A stretch of DNA of 64,000 bases from Flavobacteriales bacterium. Its GTDB lineage: Bacteria > Bacteroidota > Bacteroidia > Flavobacteriales_F > PHOS-HE28. The DNA lies in assembly GCA_016703105.1 (NCBI GenBank), contig JADJCS010000007.1, positions 62,001-126,000 on the forward strand. The letters run 5' to 3'. Positions 44,714 through 54,174 of this stretch are shown piece by piece (positions within the stretch are counted from its first letter, which is position 1; the number at the start of each line of letters is the position of its first letter). The position numbers were made by a program, and so were the translations under genes. Below the pieces are notes generated by a model. The model was given only the letters and a program-made list of their open reading frames with translations, did not search any database and was not told the origin of the DNA.

Positions 44714-45078
44714 TTGCCGAAGATGAGCTTGAGGGCCGCCACGATCATCACCACACCGAACACTTTGCGTACAGCATCGGCAGGCATGGCCAGGGACATC
44801 TTACTACCCATGAACCCGCCGAGCACGAAAGCCCCTGCGATGATCCCCACGGCCTTCAGGTCAAGGGGATGTTCCTTGTGATAGTTCCAAGCGGCGAAGA
44901 ACACCACCGGCAGCACCAGCACGGCCAGGCTGGCACCCTGCGCCTGATGTTGTGAGTAGCCGAGCAACCACACCAAGGCGGGCACCATGATGATGCCGCC
45001 ACCCACGCCCACGAAGCCGCTCAACACCCCGGCGGCCAGACCGATCAGAAGAAGCAGGGCGATCGTGGTGACCGGCAT
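44710..45078 (-). CDS. TauE/SafE-family membrane protein, half size
   Basis: 122 residues with four membrane helices; the first carries LAAGVLSGFVGVGGGIIMVP, the glycine-rich TauE/SafE signature. The family usually has two such halves (about 250 residues); this is a single half, as in other small Bacteroidota members, so it probably works as a dimer. Suggested role: anion or sulfite/organosulfonate export. It starts three bases after the TolB/barrel gene. Confidence 0.85.
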   Translation of the reverse strand: MPVTTIALLLLIGLAAGVLSGFVGVGGGIIMVPALVWLLGYSQHQAQGASLAVLVLPVVFFAAWNYHKEHPLDLKAVGIIAGAFVLGGFMGSKMSLAMPADAVRKVFGVVMIVAALKLIFGK

Positions 45079-45081
45079 GGT

Positions 45082-48000
45082 TCAGATGTCCAGGCTGAGG
45101 GATAGTTGGAACACAGGCTTCAGGATCACCCCATCGTCCACGCCCCAGGCCCAATCGGCGCGCACGAAGTAGCCGAGCAATCGGGCACGGGCACCGAACC
45201 CGTAGCTTCCAATGATGGGCTCACGCTGGTTCTTGATGGTGATGAGCAACGGATTGTTGTCGATGACCTGCGTATTGAACGTGTTCTCCTCGGAATACGG
45301 ATCCGGACCGGTCCAGGCGGTCCCTATGTCGCCAAAGGCGACCAATTGGAAATTCTGCAGGAAGTCGGAGCGGATCGGGCGGTCGAGCAAGTAGCGGAAC
45401 AAGGGCAGGCGCAGTTCGGTGTTGAACACGCCGAAAGAGGTTCCGTTCCGCGCGTTGTAATAGAAGCCCCGCATCGGCGTAGCGTTGGTCTGGTAGACGT
45501 AGTTCTGCGTGAAGTCGATGGGAATGCTCTCGTCCACCCGCGGGAAAAGCCAGTTGTCCACACCGCCGAGAAAGAAGATCACCCGTCGGCTGCCCAATGA
45601 CGTGCTGCCCGCCAGGCGGTTCACCAGGACCAGATCGCGATGGATACGCAAGGAGTGCCGCAGGTCCAGACCGAACACCTGCATGTTGCTCCGCTGCTGA
45701 TCCGGTTGCATGTAGTACTCCCCGAAGACCTTCGCCTTCCAACCGGTGTAGAGGTTCAACCCGCGAGGGACCGAGCTGTCGTACACGTACTCCAGTTTTC
45801 CGCCCACCAATTGGTCATACGCGTTGGCGGTGCTCAGGGTAAAGAGGTCGGTGCTCTGCAACACATAGCGATCGTGGCGGTACATCACCGATCCGCGCAA
45901 GCTGGCCAGTTCGCTGAAAGGCCAGCTAAGCTGGTAGCTCGCGAGATGGGTCTGCACTTTCACCACGCCGAAGTTGGAAAGACCCTGAAGGGACTGGCGC
46001 TGCACGATGGCCTTGCGGTCCAGGCGATGCTTCAGGTCGATGTAGGTCAGCGCATAGTCATTGTTCTTCAGATCGAGCGCCAACCGGAACCCTCCGATGA
46101 TCTTGTGGTCCTCGAAGAGATCGCTGATGCCCATCTGGACCATGCCGCTCAGGCCCGGGTTCAAATTGCCGGCCCCGGTGAAGGGTTGGTAGAAGCTGCT
46201 GTTGTAACTGTTGTCGACCTGTGTCAGCACCGCATCCGTGGCGAAGTTCACATGGTAGTTCCGCTGTTCGGGGAAGGGGAATGTGCGCGGCACCGTATCG
46301 GTTGTGTTCGCCTGAGGTTCCGGTTCCCCGATCACTATAGGTGGGACCGCCGGGTCGCCTATAAGGGGTGGTGCGGTCGGCTCATCGCTGAACCGGTAGT
46401 TCCGGATATCCACCTCGTCCTCTCGGATCGAAGCCGGTGCGCGTGGCTCTACCTTGACCACCGGGGTCTCCCCACCGGCGAAAGCCCCTCCTGCGGGATC
46501 GGTGTGTCCAGGAGCTTCATCAATGGCCGGAACGCCGGTGTCCCCCAACGGAGCTATCGTGGTGAGACCCATGAGGAAGCGGTACCGACCGTTCTCGAAC
46601 AGAAGCTGCGCGTAGCGGCCACGTGTGGCATGCACATCCTGCTCGAGAATGGACCGGCGTAACCGGCTTATCCGCTCCGTGCTTGTGAAATAGCGGTAGT
46701 GTACGGTGGTGTCCACCTGGCTCACCACGCTGTCGTAGCGCACGCGATACCGATCGTTCAAACCTGCGGCATCGCTCAGGTAGGTGTAGGTGAGGCTGTC
46801 GTAAGCGGCGGGGGCCATCTCGTCCACCAAGGGCGTATGCGTCAGACGCTGCAAGTACGGAGAACGTGAGGCGAGGTCGAACCGGAACACGTCCTTGCGT
46901 CCGTTGATCAAAGCCACCTCCGCGTTCGCCGGCTGCATACGGAGCGTGTCATCCGTACGATCGCTACAGAAGAGGATGCCGCTCCCATCGGATGTGAAGT
47001 TGGGATCGAGGTCATCGAACTGATCATTTGTCAATTGCTCCTGCCTGTTGCCGATCAAATAGTACAGATAGAGGTCCGAGCGACCCTCCCGAACGCCACT
47101 GAACACCATGTTCTGGCCATCCGGGGAATAGGCCATGGCCAGCAACTTCTCGAGCATGAAGACCGGACGGGTGCTCGTTCTTCGATCATCCAAAGTGTAG
47201 GTCTTCAAGTACACCTCGCCTTTGCGCTCCACCGCGAAACTGAGCGCCTTGCTGCCCGGATGCCAAGCCAGGATAGGGAAGCTCCTGTCCACGATCCGGT
47301 TCAACTTCTTCTCCCCCTTGGCGATACGCCACGTGCGGTCCTCGCTCAGGTCGCGCATCCACACTTTGTATTGTCCGAGCTCGTTGCTCACCCAGGCAGC
47401 GTAGCGACCGTTGGGGCTCAGCTTGAACTGCGAATAGGTCCAGCGCTTGCGGTATTTCACCTTCAGTTCCTCCAGGGCGCTCGCCTCCCTTAACTGTTCA
47501 TCCTTTTGGAACTTGTCCTTGTAGTAGGCGAGACATTCCTTCGAGAGGCTCTTCAGCGGAACGCCGAGAACGAAAAGGAAACCGCTCTCCGCGTTCCTGC
47601 TCACGCGGGTCATGTACAGGATGTTCGGGATCACGCTCGCGCCATAAACATCCGCGACATAGCTCCAGATAGCCTGGCCCACGAGCAAAGCGTCATCGCC
47701 TTCCAAGCGGTTGAAACGATTGAAGCGATCACCCAGGATCCCATCCCGCAACCGGCTCGCCTGCATGGCGTCCATGGGGCCCGACACGTAGGCCACCAGC
47801 CCTTTGGTGAACCACGGAGGAAGGTTCATCAGCGTGGAGTTCTTAAGCACTTCACGCCAGTTACCTCCGTACATCATCTGGTCCAACATCACCTGTGCCA
47901 CACCGGAGCGCACTTGCTGGTCGAGTTTCATATGATCACCCTCGTAGTACACGAAGACCTTGGTGCCGACGATACGCGTCACCCCACCGATGTTGTACTG

Positions 48001-48348
48001 CTCATCACCGGTGATGCCGATATTGCTTTGTCGGAAATCGGAGAGTGAGTTGTACACCACGAACTGGATGCGGTCGTCGATGGCGATGTCGAGTTCCTTC
48101 TCCAGTTCCCTAAGGTGCTTGTGGCCGCTGAGCGCTACAAAACGCGCGAGATCACGCCCCCCCTTGTAGAAATAGGTCTCCAGGCGATCGAACCGGTAGT
48201 ACTGCCACAGGAACTCCTCGTACTGGATGCGGTTCTTCCCGAAATCCTGCTGGGCGCCGTTGTAGAACTGGGCCTGTCCCCCAAGGGCCACGCCAAGAAG
48301 GAGCAGGATGGTGAGGACCGCGCGGCGCGGATAGGGTAAGAGAGGCAC
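45082..48348 (-). CDS. TolB-like propeller / outer-membrane barrel fusion protein
   Basis: 1088 residues from a GTG start. A signal peptide ends near GGQAQ. The N-terminal ~250 residues hold a peptidase-MA-like segment (LPPWFTKGLVAYVSGPMDAM) where the HExxH zinc site is not seen. Then come TolB/PD40-type propeller blades (FKLSPNGRYAAWVSNELGQY, PNFTSDGSGILFCSDRTDD). A Pro-rich linker precedes a C-terminal ~370-residue barrel ending FQLSLSLDI, similar to the Omp85/BamA C-terminus. Probably a surface-connected outer-membrane protein. It leads the operon with the TauE-like and M20 genes. Confidence 0.8.
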   Translation of the reverse strand: MPLLPYPRRAVLTILLLLGVALGGQAQFYNGAQQDFGKNRIQYEEFLWQYYRFDRLETYFYKGGRDLARFVALSGHKHLRELEKELDIAIDDRIQFVVYNSLSDFRQSNIGITGDEQYNIGGVTRIVGTKVFVYYEGDHMKLDQQVRSGVAQVMLDQMMYGGNWREVLKNSTLMNLPPWFTKGLVAYVSGPMDAMQASRLRDGILGDRFNRFNRLEGDDALLVGQAIWSYVADVYGASVIPNILYMTRVSRNAESGFLFVLGVPLKSLSKECLAYYKDKFQKDEQLREASALEELKVKYRKRWTYSQFKLSPNGRYAAWVSNELGQYKVWMRDLSEDRTWRIAKGEKKLNRIVDRSFPILAWHPGSKALSFAVERKGEVYLKTYTLDDRRTSTRPVFMLEKLLAMAYSPDGQNMVFSGVREGRSDLYLYYLIGNRQEQLTNDQFDDLDPNFTSDGSGILFCSDRTDDTLRMQPANAEVALINGRKDVFRFDLASRSPYLQRLTHTPLVDEMAPAAYDSLTYTYLSDAAGLNDRYRVRYDSVVSQVDTTVHYRYFTSTERISRLRRSILEQDVHATRGRYAQLLFENGRYRFLMGLTTIAPLGDTGVPAIDEAPGHTDPAGGAFAGGETPVVKVEPRAPASIREDEVDIRNYRFSDEPTAPPLIGDPAVPPIVIGEPEPQANTTDTVPRTFPFPEQRNYHVNFATDAVLTQVDNSYNSSFYQPFTGAGNLNPGLSGMVQMGISDLFEDHKIIGGFRLALDLKNNDYALTYIDLKHRLDRKAIVQRQSLQGLSNFGVVKVQTHLASYQLSWPFSELASLRGSVMYRHDRYVLQSTDLFTLSTANAYDQLVGGKLEYVYDSSVPRGLNLYTGWKAKVFGEYYMQPDQQRSNMQVFGLDLRHSLRIHRDLVLVNRLAGSTSLGSRRVIFFLGGVDNWLFPRVDESIPIDFTQNYVYQTNATPMRGFYYNARNGTSFGVFNTELRLPLFRYLLDRPIRSDFLQNFQLVAFGDIGTAWTGPDPYSEENTFNTQVIDNNPLLITIKNQREPIIGSYGFGARARLLGYFVRADWAWGVDDGVILKPVFQLSLSLDI

Positions 48349-48417
48349 GAGTTGAAGCTAACTACTTTTCGGCCGGACCTGTTCGGTCCGCACCGCGAAT
48401 TTCAGGCTTTTCCGCCC

Positions 48418-49053
48418 ATGCTCCACGTCATCGGTCTTCCGTTCAACCCGTTCCAGGAGAACACCTGGCTGTTGCACAATGGCGACCAGGCCCTTGTGAT
48501 CGACCCGGGATGCTGGAACCGTGAGGAGGAGCATGTGTTGGAAGAGGAACTAACGCGGAACAAGCTCCGTTTGGTGCGTTGCCTGCTCACGCATGCACAT
48601 ATCGACCATGTGCTGGGCCTGGCCTGGGTGCATCGTCGGTTCGGCTTGGCGCCGGAACTGCACCGCGCTGACCTTCCCCTGCTCGATGCGGCGCCCCGCC
48701 AAGGGCAGATGTACGGCATCCCTTGTGAAGCCTCTCCACCTGCCAAGGCTTTCCTAAAAGAGGGGGACATTATCACGTTGGGACGGGATGAACTGAGCGT
48801 GGTCCATGTTCCAGGACATTCACCCGGCCATGTGGCCTTCGTTTGCGGCGCACAGGCCTTCGTGGTATCAGGGGACGTGCTTTTCAAGGGCAGCATCGGC
48901 CGTACGGACCTGCCCGGGGGCGACCACGATCAGTTGATCGACAGCATCCGCAGCAAATTACTTCCCATGGCGGATAACACGGTGGTGTATTGTGGCCATG
49001 GGCCCGATACAACGATCGGCGAAGAAAGGAGGAGCAATCCCTTCCTTCGATAG
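48418..49053 (+). CDS. MBL-fold metallo-hydrolase (glyoxalase II-like)
   Basis: 211 residues from ATG 48418 (MLHVIGLPFNPFQENTWLLH). The metal motif THAHIDH is at 58-64, VHVPGHSPGHVAF near 132-144, VVSGDVLFKGSIGRTDLPGG later and YCGHGPDTTIGEE at the end, so all the metal ligands of the family are present. Thioester hydrolysis such as S-lactoylglutathione is usual, but bacillithiol/glutathione use is unknown here. A TACTTTTC box at 48363 is one base from a -7 element. Confidence 0.9.
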   Translation: MLHVIGLPFNPFQENTWLLHNGDQALVIDPGCWNREEEHVLEEELTRNKLRLVRCLLTHAHIDHVLGLAWVHRRFGLAPELHRADLPLLDAAPRQGQMYGIPCEASPPAKAFLKEGDIITLGRDELSVVHVPGHSPGHVAFVCGAQAFVVSGDVLFKGSIGRTDLPGGDHDQLIDSIRSKLLPMADNTVVYCGHGPDTTIGEERRSNPFLR

Positions 49054-49118
49054 GCATCGTTGGAATGCTGGGGGAACCGCGTTCCCCCCTATCTTCCAGC
49101 GCCATTAACCTCCTGCTC

Positions 49119-52100
49119 ATGGGTATTCGGCCAATTCGTCGCCCAGTCGCCTTCCGACCGGCCGCGTTCCTTCCGTTCTGTCTCCTCTTGGTCAGTTGTG
49201 GCTCGTCCACCATGGACAGCGCTCCACCCGCCAGGGTTGAGGCTGTCACAAATACCACAGGTCCGCTGGTGATCGTACATAGCGGCGAGTTCGTCGGAAT
49301 AACCTTCCGGAACTCGGTGGTGGAGACCGATGAGATGAATTACTATCGCTATCGCTACTTGTATACCTCTGGAGGTGTTGCCATTGGTGACGTGGATGGG
49401 GATGATCTGCCCGATATCTTCTTGGTTTCCGCTTTGGATGGCTGCCGGTTATACAAGAACAAGGGCGAACTCAGGTTCGAGGATGTCACGACGAAAGCCG
49501 GGGTTTCCCCGGGGAACATTTGGGCGACAGGAACGACCATGGCTGATATCAATGGGGATGGTCACCTCGATCTGTACATCTGTTGCTCCGGTCCAGTGGA
49601 CCGGGAACGATTGCGCGACCGAGTGTACATCAACAACGGGGACGGCACCTTCACCGAACGAGGTACCGAATTGGGGATCACCGAATCGGGCTATACGACC
49701 ATGGCCTATTTCCACGACTTCGACCAGGACAATGATCTTGACCTGTTCCTATTGGGACAACGCGAGGATTTCAAGGATTTCTCGGTAGTGAAGACCGTAC
49801 TCGCTACAGAGACATCCCGGAACACCAATCGCCTTTATGTCAACGATGGAACGGGGCATTTCACCGATCGGTCCGGTGCATCCGGGCTCCTTACCCACAA
49901 TTGGGGGCTCAGCGCCTGCGTCGGCGACATGACCGGTGATGGGCGCAGTGACATATTCGCCGCGAACGATTTCGTGCAACCTGACAACCTGTTCGTTCAG
50001 GACGATCCACTGCATTTCCACGATGAAGTGAACGACCGGCTTGGCCATATCAGCTATTTCAGCATGGGCTCCGACCTGGCGGATCTCAACAATGACGGCC
50101 TTGGGGACCTCGTCGTAGTGGATATGACACCAGCGGACCATGCACGCAGCAAGCAGAACATGGCAAGCATGCGCCCCAAGGATTTCGACCTGATGGCGGG
50201 CCACGGTTGGCATGCCCAGTACATGACGAACCAATTGCACCTGGCGAACGGGAACGGCACTTTCAGCGAGATCGCGCATGTCGCGGGTGTCGACCGGACA
50301 GATTGGAGTTGGGCCGCGCTCCTCGTGGATATGGACAACGATGGATGGAAGGACCTACTCGTAACGAACGGGTTGTGGCGGGACATCTCGAACAACGATT
50401 TTGAGGCGGCGGTGAAGGACCTGGAGAAGAACCGGACCGGTCGTATCACCTATGAGGAGATCCAGCCGCTGATGCCGCAAACACCTTTACCCAACTATCT
50501 GTTCCGCAACAACGGCGACCTCACCTTCACCAAAGCGATGAACGATTGGGGCTACGACCACAAGGGCGCGAGCACCGGAGCGAGCTACGCCGACCTGGAC
50601 CTGGACGGGGATATGGACCTGGTGGTCGTGGACGTGAACAGTCCTGTTAAAGTGATCGAGAACCTGAGCCGACAACGCGACGGATCGCACTACCTGCAGA
50701 TCGAGCTGGAAGGCGAAGGCGCGAATACCGCGGCGATCGGTGCCAAGGCCACTCTATATACCGACGTTGGTCTACAATACGCCGAGCTTGCTTTGGGAAG
50801 AGGTTTCCAGAGCAGCGTGGAGCCTATCATCCACTTCGGCCTTGGCAACTCACGGATCGACTCCCTGGTGCTGCAATGGCCCGATGGAACGTGGACCCGT
50901 ATTACCGATGTTTCGCCAGACGAACGTCTGCGGATCAACTCCAACGCGGTGAACCACACCCGGCGGAGCCAACGACAAGCACCCACTTGGTTCGCTGAAA
51001 GTGCTGGCACCTTGGGCTTGGGCTTCGCCCATAAGGAAAGCGTGTACGATGATCTCCGCATGGAGACCCTACTACCCCATCGCCAATCACAACATGGACC
51101 CGCGATGGCGGTGGCCGATGTGAACGGCGATGGCCGCGACGATCTATTCGTAACCTCGGCCGCAGGTGCATCACCCGTGCTCTGGTTACAAAGCGCTGGA
51201 GAACGGTTCGCGAAAGCATCGGCACAACCGTGGTCAGCACATAGCGACCAGGAATTCATCGGGGCCTGCTTCTTCGATGCGGATGGCGACAAGGACCTGG
51301 ATCTTTACACTGCGGCCGGAAGCACGGAGTTCGGTCCCACCTCGCCACGTTATCAAGACCGCCTGTATTTGAACGATGGTCAGGGCCGCTTCACCGAAGG
51401 GAAAGATCGTCTCCCCGTGATGTCAACACCCAAGCAAGTGGTGGTGGCCCACGATGTGGACGGGGACGGTGACCAGGATCTCTTCGTGGGTGGGCGCAAC
51501 GTGCCTGAAGCCTACCCGGCAGCACCGAAAAGCTATCTGCTCATGAACGAGAACGGGCACTTCACCGACGCGATATCCCAATGGTGTCCGGCCGCCGAAC
51601 ACGCAGGCATGGTGACGTCAGCGGTGTTCGCGGATCTGAACGCCGACAAGCGCGCGGACCTGCTCCTCGCTGGTGAATGGATGCCGTTGCGCGCTTTCGT
51701 GAACAATGGCCGGTCCTTCGCCCCCGCACCGCAGATGTTCGATAGCACCTTGGTCGGCTGGTGGTTCGGTCTCGAAGTGGCTGACCTTGACCGGGACGGC
51801 GATCCCGATGTGGTTGCGGGGAACCTGGGCCTGAACAACAAATTCCACCCCTCCAAGGAGAAGCCCCTGGAAGTGTACATGGCTGACATGGACCTCAGTG
51901 GAACGAACGATATCGTGCTGGCCAAACATGGCAAGAGCGGGGAATGTGTGCCCGTGCGTGGGCGCGAATGCTCCTCCGGACAGATGCCCTTCCTCGCACA
52001 GAAGTTCCCCACGTTCAAGTCCTTCGCGGAAGCGGATCTGAAGCGTTTGTACGGCCCCGCCTTGGATCAGGCGTTACACTATAGCGCAACGGAATTCCGC

Positions 52101-52490
52101 AGTATGGTCTTCCGCAATGAGGGTGGCACCTTCACTCCATCACCCCTGCCCATGCTGGCGCAGTTCTCGCTGGTCCGGGGCATCGAAGTGGTGGATCTGA
52201 ACGGGGACGGCAACCTGGACCTGGTGACCGTGGGCAACCTGTTCGGCACTGAGGTGGAAACAACGCGTTACGACGCCAGCACCGGCGCTGTGCTCCTGGG
52301 TGACGGAAAACTCGGCTTCACGGCGGTGCCCGCATCGACCACCGGGTTCATGGCGCGCGGCGATGCACGCGATGTGGCGTTGCTCCGCGCGGGTGGAGCA
52401 CCCCGTTTCGTGGTGGCGAACAACAACGGCCCACTCCAGATCTTCACCCTTGCCCGGCCACCTGGCAGGAACGCTTTGGCCGCGCGCTGA
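49119..52490 (+). CDS. Large FG-GAP/VCBS-repeat lipoprotein with ASPIC/UnbV domain
   Basis: 1123 residues from ATG 49119; earlier starts overlap the MBL gene. The N-terminal lipobox LLLVSC gives a lipid-anchored export signal. Repeated calcium-binding-like FG-GAP/VCBS motifs follow (GDVDGDDLPDIFL, ADINGDGHLDLYIC, VDVNSPVKV). An ASPIC/UnbV domain in the middle contains GLGNSRIDSLVLQWPDG. A second repeat block continues to the end. It is a surface or periplasmic propeller protein of the CRTAC1-like type, often tied to glycan or protein binding. Its partner is not visible. Confidence 0.88.
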   Translation: MGIRPIRRPVAFRPAAFLPFCLLLVSCGSSTMDSAPPARVEAVTNTTGPLVIVHSGEFVGITFRNSVVETDEMNYYRYRYLYTSGGVAIGDVDGDDLPDIFLVSALDGCRLYKNKGELRFEDVTTKAGVSPGNIWATGTTMADINGDGHLDLYICCSGPVDRERLRDRVYINNGDGTFTERGTELGITESGYTTMAYFHDFDQDNDLDLFLLGQREDFKDFSVVKTVLATETSRNTNRLYVNDGTGHFTDRSGASGLLTHNWGLSACVGDMTGDGRSDIFAANDFVQPDNLFVQDDPLHFHDEVNDRLGHISYFSMGSDLADLNNDGLGDLVVVDMTPADHARSKQNMASMRPKDFDLMAGHGWHAQYMTNQLHLANGNGTFSEIAHVAGVDRTDWSWAALLVDMDNDGWKDLLVTNGLWRDISNNDFEAAVKDLEKNRTGRITYEEIQPLMPQTPLPNYLFRNNGDLTFTKAMNDWGYDHKGASTGASYADLDLDGDMDLVVVDVNSPVKVIENLSRQRDGSHYLQIELEGEGANTAAIGAKATLYTDVGLQYAELALGRGFQSSVEPIIHFGLGNSRIDSLVLQWPDGTWTRITDVSPDERLRINSNAVNHTRRSQRQAPTWFAESAGTLGLGFAHKESVYDDLRMETLLPHRQSQHGPAMAVADVNGDGRDDLFVTSAAGASPVLWLQSAGERFAKASAQPWSAHSDQEFIGACFFDADGDKDLDLYTAAGSTEFGPTSPRYQDRLYLNDGQGRFTEGKDRLPVMSTPKQVVVAHDVDGDGDQDLFVGGRNVPEAYPAAPKSYLLMNENGHFTDAISQWCPAAEHAGMVTSAVFADLNADKRADLLLAGEWMPLRAFVNNGRSFAPAPQMFDSTLVGWWFGLEVADLDRDGDPDVVAGNLGLNNKFHPSKEKPLEVYMADMDLSGTNDIVLAKHGKSGECVPVRGRECSSGQMPFLAQKFPTFKSFAEADLKRLYGPALDQALHYSATEFRSMVFRNEGGTFTPSPLPMLAQFSLVRGIEVVDLNGDGNLDLVTVGNLFGTEVETTRYDASTGAVLLGDGKLGFTAVPASTTGFMARGDARDVALLRAGGAPRFVVANNNGPLQIFTLARPPGRNALAAR

Positions 52491-53357
52491 TCAAGGGTGG
52501 TAGCTATCGGGCTTGTACTCCTTGTGCTTCTTGCCCTCGAACGCATTGTGCTTGATCACGGGCGGGCACTCGAACCCTTTCGGGTAGCGCAGGAATAGCA
52601 AGCGAACGCTGAAGATCAGCGGCCGGTAGCGGCTGTTGAACCAATGCAACTGGCCGAACCCCTCGTCCGCAGGCACGGCACTGAAGACCGGGGTTTCCAC
52701 CGCTGGAATGATCAGCAGGCGTTGGCTCACCTTGAAGCCATAGCCCACTTTCACATGCGCTTGCGCCAGGAACGTGGGCGGCAGGTCCTGATCGGCGATC
52801 ACGAACGGATCGCCGGTATAGGTGCGCGCCTGGCTGAAGCCCCAGTCCGCGTTCAGGCCAAGGCTCAATTGCACGAACTGGTAGTTGCCGGTCTGGATGA
52901 ACTTATTGGCGTTCGCATGCACCGTGAGGTACTGATCGTTGAACACACCATCGCCCGCGGTGAGCACTACCGTGTCGTTCTCGTTCAACCCGCGTTGCAG
53001 GATCCCCGTGTGGGATTGCTTTCCGTTGAGTGCTTTGTACGCGATGCCGAAGTCCCAGTAGTCCAGGATCACCGCATCGCGCGTGGCATGGAACCAGCCT
53101 ATTTCCAGGTAGGGCCCAAAGCCGCCTTTGGGATCGAAGGTGGCGGTGTAGACCGTATCGCCTTCGCGGAAAAGCTCGCGTTCCTGGTCCTTGAACTTCG
53201 CCAGCGTGTAGGTAACGCCCGGCGCGAAGTAGAAACCGCCACGGCGCATCTTCCCATCAGTGGGGATGATCTCCGGACGTTTGCGCTCGAAGATCCGCTG
53301 GGCACTTGCACCGAGGCCAACACAAGCGATGAGCAGGAGGAGCAGGCCGCGCTTCAT
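52491..53357 (-). CDS. Putative outer-membrane beta-barrel protein
   Basis: 288 residues. Signal peptide MKRGLLLLLIACVGLGASAQ. The rest is rich in alternating aromatic/hydrophobic strands (GGFYFAPGVTYTLAKF, FGPYLEIGWFH, YQFVQLSLGLNADWGF) as in small Bacteroidota barrels, but the end (HKEYKPDSYHP) lacks a classical terminal strand. No known family recognised. It stands between the FG-GAP gene and the toxin-antitoxin pair. A TACCTTCC box upstream is a weak promoter candidate. Confidence 0.78.
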   Translation of the reverse strand: MKRGLLLLLIACVGLGASAQRIFERKRPEIIPTDGKMRRGGFYFAPGVTYTLAKFKDQERELFREGDTVYTATFDPKGGFGPYLEIGWFHATRDAVILDYWDFGIAYKALNGKQSHTGILQRGLNENDTVVLTAGDGVFNDQYLTVHANANKFIQTGNYQFVQLSLGLNADWGFSQARTYTGDPFVIADQDLPPTFLAQAHVKVGYGFKVSQRLLIIPAVETPVFSAVPADEGFGQLHWFNSRYRPLIFSVRLLFLRYPKGFECPPVIKHNAFEGKKHKEYKPDSYHP

Positions 53358-53447
53358 AGGCGAAAGGTCGTTCTGGTTGGAAGGTAGAACGTGTTGGGAT
53401 GAGGGAAAAGTGTCAACCCTGGCGTGTGGGTTGGGGCCAGGCTCCGC

Positions 53448-53747
53448 TCAGCCTTTCATCCTGCTGGGGTCCTGGCGGCTATCGAAGATGTCAGTGACCC
53501 AGAGCGTATCGCTCTTGATGTAGTAGATGATCTTCAGATTCACGACGACCCAATGTCTATAGCGGGTTTTGCCTATGGAGATCAGTTCCTCATAAGCACC
53601 AGCACGAGGATGACGGCTCAAAAAGTTCAACGCCTCCCGCACGCTCCTGTTCACATGCTCGACCTCCCGCTCGGTCATGTACTCGCTGTAGAAGAATAGC
53701 ACCTCATTGAAACGCTGCTCTGCAGAAATCGTCAGTTCAACGGTCAT
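53448..53747 (-). CDS. RelE/ParE-family toxin
   Basis: 99 residues. The fold is that of RelE/ParE: helical hairpin (AEQRFNEVLFFYSEYMT) followed by beta-strands HWVVVNLKIIYYIKSDTLWV and the tail IFDSRQDPSRM. In the ParE branch the target is gyrase, but RelE-type mRNA cleavage cannot be excluded by eye. It follows the putative antitoxin gene by one base. Confidence 0.8.
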   Translation of the reverse strand: MTVELTISAEQRFNEVLFFYSEYMTEREVEHVNRSVREALNFLSRHPRAGAYEELISIGKTRYRHWVVVNLKIIYYIKSDTLWVTDIFDSRQDPSRMKG

Positions 53748-53748
53748 G

Positions 53749-54075
53749 CTAGCGCACGCCCTGGTCCCGGGTCATGGTCCGCTTCACAGCTTTCGCCTTT
53801 CGAGAAGCAGCCGTCTTCTGAACGCGCTTCTTGGCGAACAGGCTCTTGATCAGCGCTCTTGACCTTTCGTCGAACTCCTCGATGGTCACCGTGCGCCCGG
53901 CCCTTATGTCTTTTTCGGAGGCTTCCGCCACTTCCTGCATCCGTCGGCGAACGGCTTCTGTCTTCGTCTCCTTGGTCAATAACTCATAGGCCTTGGCCAA
54001 TTTCTTCGCGTTGGTCTCCTTATCCACGAGGGCCTTGATCTTCTTCTTGAGAGTTGCGGTGGTCATGGTCTGCAT
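53749..54075 (-). CDS. Putative antitoxin with lysine-rich tail
   Basis: 108 residues (or 105 from ATG 54066). The N-terminus is helical (LKKKIKALVDKETNAKKLAK), then AEASEKDIRAGRTVTIEEFD, which resembles an antitoxin C-terminal segment. The last ~30 residues are unusual: LFAKKRVQKTAASRKAKAVK, strongly basic like a histone tail. Its position just upstream of a ParE-like toxin suggests it neutralises that toxin. An exact -7 box and a palindrome lie upstream, as expected for autoregulation. Confidence 0.68.
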   Translation of the reverse strand: MQTMTTATLKKKIKALVDKETNAKKLAKAYELLTKETKTEAVRRRMQEVAEASEKDIRAGRTVTIEEFDERSRALIKSLFAKKRVQKTAASRKAKAVKRTMTRDQGVR

Positions 54076-54108
54076 GCCGAAGCGCGGCGCTGGCGTTGTG
54101 AGCTACAC

Positions 54109-54116
54109 CAAAGATA
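54109..54116 (-). promoter_or_regulatory. Putative -7 element of the toxin-antitoxin operon
   Basis: The minus strand reads TATCTTTG, an exact TAnnTTTG match, 33 bases before ATG 54075. Confidence 0.5.
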
Positions 54117-54126
54117 GAGTGGCACA

Positions 54127-54142
54127 CGGGCGTGGACGCCCG
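54127..54142. promoter_or_regulatory. 16-base palindrome beside the toxin-antitoxin promoter
   Basis: CGGGCGTGGACGCCCG: 7-base arms around GG, starting 10 bases upstream of the -7 box on the minus strand, thus over the expected -33 region. It is a candidate operator. Confidence 0.45.
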
Positions 54143-54174
54143 CGCGAGGTCGGGAACTTGATTCCAAGGAAGAC

